64,000 nucleotides of DNA, taken from Marasmius tenuissimus (taxonomy: Eukaryota > Basidiomycota > Agaricomycetes > Agaricales > Marasmiaceae). Location of the stretch: positions 3,782,001-3,846,000 of the forward strand of contig JAQOTA010000050.1 in the NCBI GenBank assembly GCA_029532415.1, read 5' to 3'. Under the pieces are notes generated by a model. The model was not told the DNA's origin. It did not search any database and was given only the letters and a program-made list of their open reading frames with translations. Below are positions 56,637-64,000 of this stretch, one piece after another; position 1 is the stretch's first letter, and each line of letters opens with the position of its first letter. The position numbers and the translations under genes are program-made.

Positions 56637-58381
56637 TCAGTGCACGATTACATCTCCCAATTCTCCTACTATCTCCCGCTTCGGACTACCGTCCTTCTTC
56701 TTGCCAACAACTCGAATCTCAAACTTGCAAGGCGGAAGGTCCTTCAACCTTTCCTCTATATTCCCATCTAAAAATGAGATCGACATGTTCTCCATGTGCT
56801 CAAGCAATATCCGCTTGGATTTCTTGCGCACGAAAGGTAACCAAGTAAAGTCCGAAAAATCTTGATGCAAACATCGAACTTGAAGCAGAGCAAATGTGAA
56901 TACACAATCGTGCGGGACAGTGTCCTACATGGCTCACCTAGAGTTAGTAATCGAGCCTTCGGACCCCATTTGCGCACGGCGGTCTGGAGTTCTGAGAAGT
57001 GGTCGTCCCATCGCGTGAATGGTTCCGAGTTCATGACCAACATCCGCGGGAGATCGTCCCTAGGTTTTGCATCGTGCGTCTTGTCTGCAAGGACCGGCAA
57101 AGGACCAGGAGTGGAGAACGGCTCAAGCCATGGGTCATAAATCAACGCATGGCTGACGGGGATGTCGAAATGTCCCTCGGGAGGCTTGGATGAAAGGATT
57201 GAAAACTATGGAGATGAAGAAACTCAACAACTCAACGTAGGATAGACGTGCCAGCACAAGTACTGACCACAGTGCATCCTCCAAAAGAGTGTCCAGCCAA
57301 GCACATTCTGTCCAATCGCACGGGTACTTTGCCGTCCATACTGGGCAGCCAATTTGTGGGCGTGAGCTTCCCACCTTTCTCAATCTCTAGTCCTGTGTCG
57401 GTATCACCAGATACCAGACGCGAGAAGATTTGGAAAGTGTGATAGACCTCATGGTGTCGAACCAATAGCTGGTCGGTTCGAAGTGGATGAGGCTCTGTTC
57501 GACTCTCATCGGGCCTTGTTGAAAAGAATGAGCTCTCGGAAACGTAGTGACGGTCATAGGTCAGAATCACTCACAAAGCATCGTCTTTAGGTATATAGAA
57601 TATGGGTTTCTGCGTACATTTTCCATCAGCGTCCCATGAGCGAGTTAGACATGAAGTAGCGGTCCCGTCGCGATGTTCGATAGCAAGAACAATCCTGCCA
57701 GATGCCGCTATACGGGAGCAAATCTGACTAAGACCATCTCAAGTCAGCCAGTGATTACAGCAACCGGTATGGAAACGCCTACTTACCTGTAAGCAGTACG
57801 ACTGCCTCCTAGCCCATGCGAGAAGATGACAAGTGGCCATTGCTTCTTATCAGATATCTCTGGATTCAATAGTGGGACATTGGGATAGACGGGTATCTAT
57901 GGAAAGGGAGGAACAGTCAGATAGAGAAGGAGAAAGCCAGCTAGTGGCTCGCCTGGATGAGTCGACCGAACACATAAACCAACGGTGCTAAGACGCCCCA
58001 TGTAATCCAAGCGGACCCGACACCTAGAAGATTTAGAATCTTGTTAGTGACGATGAGATGAGTGATTACGTTTTCGTCTTGCCTGAGAATCGAATAAAAC
58101 CTTCCAGTGCGAGTTTGAGAGGCCTGTTGAGGTATGACAAGGCCGCTGAAGAGATAATGAAGAGAATGGAAGTACCTTGTAACCCAATCGAGCCCTTTTC
58201 TCGAGCTACTTGAGTCAACCTGAGCAGGGTAATATGCGGTAAAAGCCACCTCTTCAAGCACGAGACCGCTCTCTTGATGACCTTTGACTTTCACGGTGCC
58301 GTGGCGAGTAGGAGAAGAGAGACGAGATAGAAAAGTTGTTGCGCCAACTGGGTGCCCTTTCGGACTTTCTAAAGACAACAT
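56637..58381 (-). CDS. PAF acetylhydrolase-like phospholipase
   Basis: This is a 1-alkyl-2-acetylglycerophosphocholine esterase family protein (group VII PLA2-like), hydrolysing short or oxidised sn-2 acyl chains. In order: EEVAFTAYYPAQVD; a membrane-associated or hydrophobic stretch SAWITWGVLAPLVYVFGRL; PLVIFSHGLGGSRTAYSQIC, the family's first block; IVLAIEHRDGTATSC; then LAGHSFGGCTV with the nucleophile Ser. Downstream come LIYDPWLEPF, MLVMNSEPFTRWDDHF, and QDFSDFTWLPF, the block that should carry the catalytic His in KHQDFSDF. The set Ser, Asp (in LIYDPW) and His is visible. No signal peptide is obvious, so an intracellular form is likely. About seven exons. It is divergent from RIX1 with 185 bases between starts. 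Confidence 0.9.
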
Positions 58382-58566
58382 GGCTGAGATGGGGAAAGAG
58401 TAAAAACCTCAGGCCTATTATAAAGCGCCTGCGGACGAACGTCACCAAAGCCCGTCATCGGCGATTTATCTCTATAAGCGCCCGTCCGGCACGACCTTTT
58501 GCCGGAACTGGACGAAAAAAAAATGAGCGCTTGTAGGCGCTTGTTCGCTCATCTTCACGGCTCGCG

Positions 58567-61298
58567 ATGTCAGACACCCATCCCCTCAAAACGGTCCTCA
58601 ACCTCCATTTGGCCTCCGACGCGTCCGCGGCTTTACATTTGCCCTATGTCCTGAGCATATTGTCGCCACAATCCTTTGCAACCTCGCCTCATCTCACAAA
58701 ATGGTTACTTCGCGTCAATTCTCTCCTTCATTCCAAGGACGCCAGTGCGAAGTGGAGTGGATTGTGTCTGGTTCACGCTACATCGCTGCATTCAAAATCA
58801 CTCATGATTGAAAATGCTCAGAGCTGGATTCAAGTAGCTTTACCGATTCTCTCGGTACGTTCAACCTTCATATTTGTCCTCACAACCCTGATTTCGTTTC
58901 GTATCATCGAGTAGAGAAAAGAACCTCCTCCTGTAACCAAAGCTGCTCTGGTCCTCTGCAGAATCGTATTTACGGCTGCAACCGATGTCCCGGAATTCCA
59001 ACGCCAGGTTTCGACACCTAATGTTCCCAAATTCACAGCAGCTCTCATTCAGTGCATAGAAAATACGTCAATAGAAATGGAAGTGAAAGTGCGCCTCATC
59101 TCTACAATTTCCTACCGAAATCAAAAACTTATAGGTTCGGCTTAGGTGCTGGCGTTAAAAACGATAACTCGTCTGATTCCCATCTATCCGAACATACATC
59201 GCGCAAACCACGCGTCTCTCTCCGCTTTGACGATGAGAATATCATCGGAAACTCATGGCCATGTCTCCAGAACTCTGAGCGGCCCTGCCGCAGAGTTGCA
59301 TGCCGTTCTTCATCTCACCGGTGGGAAAGTAGGAGCAGCGACGTTATGGAGGAAATCGTTGAACGAGCGCTTGGCCGATGCTTGGACTGCCTTTGGAGGG
59401 TTAAGAACGACCTTTGGAGATGGACAGGGTATGTCTCCTTTTTACTTGGTGCACGGGATAGGGCCCCGACTCATTCCTCCCTCCTGAATGCGAACTAGTT
59501 TCAGATCCTTCCCTGGATCCCGCTGCTTCAGTTTCCCTCAATCTCGAGCGACTGCGATCATCAATCCCAATTCTCTGTCATCTCCTACGGTAATCTCTTC
59601 GCTTGTTGTCTTTTTTATGTCGCTGACCCCCTTCATCGACCAGCTCGCCAACTTCGCGCCCCGTTCAGGTTCCGATAGGCCCTCTCGTCAAATTTGTCAC
59701 GACCTTAATGGCTATCACTGAAGACGAACAGGTAATTCATTCTAAAGGACTTTTCTGCTCCTTGCTCATCTTCTCTCCAAAGGCCGAGCAACACTTTGCA
59801 CCAGCCCTTCGCGCCCTTGAGACGGCTGCAATTCCTTCTATACACAAGCTCGCCTGTGAGCTCACGTCTTGCCTGGCTAGATGGTATACAGTCCGCTGGG
59901 ATTATCGTGATCAAGTCTAACGACTTTGCAGCGTGACTGACCACCTCACTCCATATTTGACAAGAATTTGCACTTATGTTGCGTTTCACCTTGAAAAGAA
60001 ATTGGATCCGTAAGTGGCGTCTAAAATCTTCCATCGTACCCGAGCGATACTGACTGCAAACGAACCAGCTCGGAACACCTCAGCCTCCTGCAGACTCTCG
60101 ACGTATTGTTGGCCAGTTGCCGATCTCTCACCTCTCCGATCCTTTCGACGCGTCTGACGAGAGCCGTCGTTTCAATTGTGAAGAGTGTTTTACCCTCTCA
60201 AGCGGACGCAGGCTCCTCTGCAGACACACAAGGCGGCGGGCCCAAGTCAAGGAAGGGGAAGAAGAGAGCAAGAGGGTACGAAGGAGATGAAGTCTTCAAA
60301 ACCTCAATCTCGGTCATATGTCCCTCCATTGTGGAAGGGAAAGTCTTGCTCACCGCTTGCGATGGTACGCGTGGCGTACTTGCTCTAAGTGAATGTTACT
60401 GATGGCCTCGGTTCCCCGCAGTTCTTCAAAAGCTTCTTCGAAATTCAGACGTATCTCCCGCCATCCATTCTTTGGCGTGTCGCGTTGTACTCGCTGCTGT
60501 GTTGCATTTGCCGCAGTTAGCGACTGGGCTAGTCTCCCCCGACCCTCAGGTCTACCAGCAGCTTGTAAAACGTTTGCAGAGCCTGGCAATGGAGCTCAGC
60601 GAGGGAACAACAAGTGCAATGGGTAAGAGTTTGAGCCTGGTCATTCACGCCCTCTCGACGAGTGGGATCGAAGAGGTAAGATTTTGGGTTTCCCCCTCCC
60701 GAGGTAATGCGACACTGATGTGTTTTCCAACGTAAAGAACAACATGCACGATTTAGATGTCCTCCTGCACCCACGTTTACCTCCCCTCCTTCGTTCTTTG
60801 CCGCAAATTGAAGCCTTGTCCCTGTTCCGAACTGAGGAAAGTGAGGAAGAGACGGCAGAACGACAACGGTTAGGAATTGAGGTAAACGACGACCCTCAGA
60901 ATATCCCCGCTGCTGCTCTGTCATCCGCTGGGCAGCAGGATGTCATCATGAATGAAATTTCACCCCAAGAAAATAGTCGGAACACTTCCAGCGCCGTTGC
61001 CACCTCTCACGTCTCCCAGCCCTTGGCTGACCCATCGCTACCACCTCGGCCTCCTACGATAACGTCAAATCCGGTTGTTGCAGCCCCGGTCGATAGAATG
61101 AAAACCCTGGACCACCAAGTCGACATCCCGCAAGCACCAGGTCCCTCGAATTTTCCCACATCGGCTGCGGGGACCTCGAGGGCTTTCCCTCGGACCCATA
61201 TGTCGGACGACAAAACTTCCGTCACCCAAACTCCGCGAGAACACGAGGACGAACAAATGCCTTCCATCGATGTTGATTCCGACAGCGAATCGGATTAG
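58567..61298 (+). CDS. RIX1: RIX1/PELP1-type pre-60S assembly factor
   Basis: Rix1, with Ipi1 and Ipi3, remodels the pre-60S ribosome and helps process ITS2. The helical-repeat start is MSDTHPLKTVLNLHLASDAS, followed by SPHLTKWLLRVNSLLHSKD and AKWSGLCLVHATSLHSKSLM, the family's hallmark region. Further exons are PPVTKAALVLCRIVFTAATD and TSIEMEVK, joined to VLALKTITRLIPIYPNIHRA. Then come LSGPAAELHAVLHLTGGKVG and ATLWRKSLNERLADAWTAFG. A basic linker (KSRKGKKRARGYEGDE) lies near 60245. The tail is Ser/acidic (EDEQMPSIDVDSDSESD), as in other Rix1/PELP1 proteins. There are about ten exons. It ends 28 bases from the stop of RRN11, which sits on the other strand. Confidence 0.9.
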
Positions 61299-61326
61299 CC
61301 AGAGCAGCCGATGCTCTGCGGCCCCC

Positions 61327-62232
61327 CTAAATATCCTCCCTTGTGGTGCTGGTAGTTCGAATACGTTTGCGTTTTGGTGTACCGATATCAATACTATCTT
61401 CCGCGTTCATTTCGAAATCATCGTCAGAATCCTGATTCTGGCCCGACTTCCGGTCCTGCAGGGCTGAAATCTGTACGGAATTGGCGTAAGTGATTGAGTG
61501 GTTATTTAGGAAAGGCCGTGGCAAATCAACCTTTTCTAGGAAAGATTTCGCTACGACGTTCTCCGAGTCTAATGATACAGCCCGTTCAAAATGGGACTTT
61601 GCCTCGCGGAGGGTGCTCTCGTTGAAATGTGGACCTTGGTGCGATGTCAACAGCTTGTTAGAATTGGGAATAGCTCGTATGGAGTTTATCACCTTCGCCT
61701 CCGTGCTCGGAGGATTGTGAAAGATAGAAACACAGTAATCCCGCGTATGTGTGCAGTACTGGATTATCCTGGTAAGGAAAGGACGGTAAATACCTAGAAA
61801 GCATCGCTTCAGCCCTGTATCCATCGAGTAAGACCCGGAGGCATCGACGTACAGCTCGAGTTCGTCCAGCGCATCCTGATACCGCTCAAGAATAATGAGT
61901 CGGAAGATCATTTCCTGCAGGATCACTTCACGATCTGAGGGGATATGGAGCATGAGTTCCCGAAGCAATGCTAGCTGTTTTGGAATATCTTCATCCTGAG
62001 AGTGGCCGTTACCCACGAGATAGATTGCAGTGGTCCACATAGTCGTCCACTTTATTTCTTTGCAACGAGCAAGGATCGCCCAAGCGCGTCGCGCCCTCGG
62101 AAAATCGGAGCGGTGTAAACATAGTTGCAAAATGTCGTAAAGCCGTCGTATGTGAGCCTTTCTCGTTGTACTTGGAGGTTTTGAGGAGAGAGAATCGAAG
62201 AGAAAACCGTCTTGGTTGACGTGGGCGTGCAT
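61327..62232 (-). CDS. RRN11: RRN11, RNA polymerase I core factor subunit
   Basis: Rrn11 with Rrn6 and Rrn7 forms the core factor (SL1 in animals) that starts rDNA transcription. The N-terminal signature RRLYDILQLCLHRSDFPRAR and RAWAILARCKEIKW is clear, followed by VGNGHSQDEDIPKQLALLRE and LIILERYQDALDELEL. The simple open frame misleads here. A donor GTACGT followed by 58 intron bases joins to YLPSFPYQDNPVLHTYAGLL and CFYLSQSSEHGGEG. A second intron joins that to PHFNESTLREAKSHFERAVS, which resembles TPR-like repeats of the family. The C-terminus is acidic then basic (SDDDFEMNAEDSIDIGTPKR, KRIRTTSTTREDI). Start at 62232; the divergent ACMSD-like gene starts 69 bases away. Confidence 0.86.
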   Translation of the reverse strand: MHAHVNQDGFLFDSLSSKPPSTTRKAHIRRLYDILQLCLHRSDFPRARRAWAILARCKEIKWTTMWTTAIYLVGNGHSQDEDIPKQLALLRELMLHIPSDREVILQEMIFRLIILERYQDALDELELYVDASGSYSMDTGLKRCFLGIYRPFLTRIIQYCTHTRDYCVSIFHNPPSTEAKVINSIRAIPNSNKLLTSHQGPHFNESTLREAKSHFERAVSLDSENVVAKSFLEKVDLPRPFLNNHSITYANSVQISALQDRKSGQNQDSDDDFEMNAEDSIDIGTPKRKRIRTTSTTREDI

Positions 62233-62301
62233 GTGGCAGCTTGACGAAACGTTTCATCTAAACTTACGCTTTGACACAAATTGTGGTTACAACTGTCGAT
62301 C

Positions 62302-63558
62302 ATGGCTTCAAAACTCTTAGTCGACGTCCACACCCACGTTTACCTTCCACGATATGCCTCTCTGCTCAGATCTCGTTCCTCAGTACCAAAAATTGTCTCT
62401 CTGAACAATCAAGAACGACTCGTCATTTTACCAAATGAAACGACTGGACGGCCTGTTGGTGCCCAGTACTGGGACCGGGATGAAAAGCTAAAGTTTATGG
62501 ATCGCCATGGAATTGACGTCTCAGTTGTCAGGTATGTCGCTATTCGTTCGTCGTTTCTCGAGCTGCTGATGATAGGGAACTTAATAGCACAGCCAACCCA
62601 TGGCTCGACTTCCTCACCCCCTCCGAGGCACACTCGACCGCGTTAAAACTCAATAACGACCTCGAAGAATACTGCTCGACGGGTCCGAACGTGTCACAGA
62701 CTACCAATTCAGACGTTTTGAAGAGGTTATACGGATTCGGACTCCTTCCACTAGTTCCAGAGATTTCTACCGAGTCGGTGCTGGAAGCCGTCAAGCAGAT
62801 CGCAGGGGCTCCCCATCTGAAGGGTTTAATCATGGGAACTCGTGGATTCGGGAAAGGCTTGGACGACGAAGCTTTAGATCCTATCTGGTCTGCGATTGAG
62901 GAGGCTGAACTTGTCGTATTCCTGCACCCTCACTATGGCGTTGATAGTAGTGCCTGGGGTGAGAAGGATAACGGACATGTATTACCACTGGCTCTAGGGT
63001 TCCCATTCGAGACAACCACGGTAAGCTTGGCCTTTCAATGATGGCTACGCTCTTATTGTTTACACATCATAGGCAGCGACGCGTCTGATCCTATCTGGCG
63101 TTTTTGACCGTTTTCCACGTCTCCGGCTTCTTCTCGCTCATTCGGGTGGTACTCTTCCTCAGCTCTCCTCTCGGCTTGCATCTTGCATCGATCACGACCC
63201 AGTCGTTGCAACGAGGCTCAAGCATGACGCACGCTACTACTTGGGGAAGTTGTACCTTGATGCAGTCGCGTATGGCTCGGAGGAGCTGGGCTTCGTGAGC
63301 GACGTTCTTGCTCGCGCTGGTCGTTATGAGAAAGGAGCTCACCAAGAGACTGCCACGGTCAGGAGTGCAGGGAGCGACAGGATGCTCTTTGGAACTGATC
63401 ACCCATTCTTCCCGCCTCTGAGCGCGACAGAGAAATGGAGGAGTGTGGTCGAGAATCTCGACGCTATCGAGAACGTTCAGGGCTGGTCAGCAGCGGACAA
63501 GGACGCTGTCAGGGGTGGAAATGCACTTTCGTTGTTCAAACTTGGGTCGAAAGCTTGA
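62302..63558 (+). CDS. ACMSD: ACMSD-like zinc decarboxylase
   Basis: This is an amidohydrolase-fold decarboxylase of the family of 2-amino-3-carboxymuconate-6-semialdehyde decarboxylase (picolinate branch of tryptophan degradation). Landmarks are VDVHTHVYLP with the zinc HxH, FMDRHGIDVSVV, STANPWLDFL, GFGLLPLVPEI, LVVFLHPHYG, LLLAHSGGTLPQLSSRL, and MLFGTDHPFFPP with the Asp. All metal and catalytic positions appear present. Three exons (introns near 62532-62590 and 63020-63074) give about 370 residues. The same family includes other aromatic decarboxylases (for example gamma-resorcylate or o-pyrocatechuate type), so the substrate is not certain. The context favours ACMSD: the quinolinate phosphoribosyltransferase gene lies tail to tail 40 bases away. 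Confidence 0.9.
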
Positions 63559-63598
63559 TTATGTGGACGGAACCATACCATACAAAAGTTGTGTATAT

Positions 63599-64000
63599 CT
63601 ACTTAGGCATTTGGATCTTCAGGCTGAAATCTATGTGTTGGACGGATTGGTGGACTACACTGGTACTTAGTATGTCTATGTCTGAAAGGGGATATCAGCG
63701 GTCAGAGGCTTCGCAATTTGAACAACGAGGATAGTCACCGTTTATTGCACGTTCTTGAAGATTAGCTTCAGTGATGTTCCCGCTCGTCTCAAACTTGAAC
63801 TTTCTCTGGCCTTTCCATTTCTCTTTTAACCTCCGGGCAACATCTACCAGCTCATCGCCTTCCATGTTGTCCAGCATGACCACATCAGCCCCGGCATCGA
63901 TAGCCTCGTTCGCCTCTGCTTCATTGCGGACTTCAACATCGAGGAGAAGACTGAAACCTCCAACAGCCCGGGCTTGTTTGATCGCAGCCGTGATGGACCC
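63599..64000 (-). CDS. BNA6: Quinolinate phosphoribosyltransferase, 5' part beyond window edge
   Basis: Nicotinate-nucleotide pyrophosphorylase (carboxylating) converts quinolinate and PRPP to nicotinate mononucleotide, the entry step of NAD from tryptophan. The visible C-terminal part reads [54 protein letters not shown] and [20 protein letters not shown] 59-base intron then joins to [20 protein letters not shown] and KIQMPK, ending at 63599. [14 protein letters not shown] and VMLDNM are the active-site strands of the barrel. The N-terminal half lies past base 64000. Confidence 0.94.

Noticed and set aside
61640..61830. Possible frame breaks in RRN11
   Set aside because: Two normal introns give a continuous family-like sequence ending in PHFNESTLREAKSHFERAVS; the single long open frame only reads through them by chance.
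1..64000. Transposons, CRISPR arrays, tRNA or rRNA genes
   Set aside because: No terminal repeats, transposase or reverse-transcriptase motifs, spaced repeats or cloverleaf-like TPsiC signatures were found by eye. A tRNA search program would settle the last point.

Overview
The window is nuclear DNA of a filamentous fungus, most probably a mushroom-forming basidiomycete (Agaricomycetes). Genes are tightly packed on both strands and broken by many introns of about 50-65 bases with GTRNGT-like donors, CTRAY-like branch points and YAG acceptors. The proteins are single-copy eukaryotic housekeeping proteins with long Ser/Pro-rich tails. I saw no transposon, rRNA, tRNA or CRISPR. About 29 protein-coding genes are well supported, and two or three short ones are doubtful. 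Apart from the genes at the window edges, the coordinates given run from start codon to stop codon and include introns.

Layout, left to right: folylpolyglutamate synthase (-, cut by the left edge); BRCT-domain protein (+); secreted aldose 1-epimerase (+); EFR3 (+); VPS52 of the GARP tether (-); a coiled-coil protein of unknown function (-); the proteasome deubiquitinase RPN11 (+); mitochondrial ribosomal protein S18 (-); the large Rim15-type kinase with a receiver domain (+); a UIM/PPxY protein (+); THO complex subunit 7 (+) tail to tail with a short-form tRNase Z (-); an unknown gene with an in-frame stop (+); a C2H2 finger protein (-); a CCDC97-like protein (+); a Reb1-like Myb factor (+); a membrane-anchored amidohydrolase relative with damaged metal-site residues and a reading-frame break (+); a gene-poor 1.4 kb stretch; an LRR protein (+); two Rho guanine-nucleotide exchange factors tail to tail (+ and -); a RING protein (+); PCF11 (-); a DUF676 serine hydrolase (+); NAA10 (-); a PAF acetylhydrolase-like lipase (-); RIX1 (+) tail to tail with RRN11 (-); an ACMSD-like decarboxylase (+) tail to tail with quinolinate phosphoribosyltransferase (-, cut by the right edge).

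Most genes are unrelated neighbours. The themes that recur are ribosome production (Reb1-like factor, RIX1, RRN11, S18m), RNA processing and export (THO7, tRNase Z, PCF11), ubiquitin and proteasome (RPN11, RING, UIM protein), membrane traffic and polarity (EFR3, VPS52, two RhoGEFs), and at the right end two enzymes placed at the same branch of the kynurenine/NAD pathway. I did not find a convincing new multi-gene system. The best leads are the degenerate amidohydrolase, the gene with a stop codon inside a 24-base GT-AG segment, a 15-base exon next to an intron-split catalytic serine, a G-quadruplex motif on a 5' splice site, and the ACMSD/QPRT pair.
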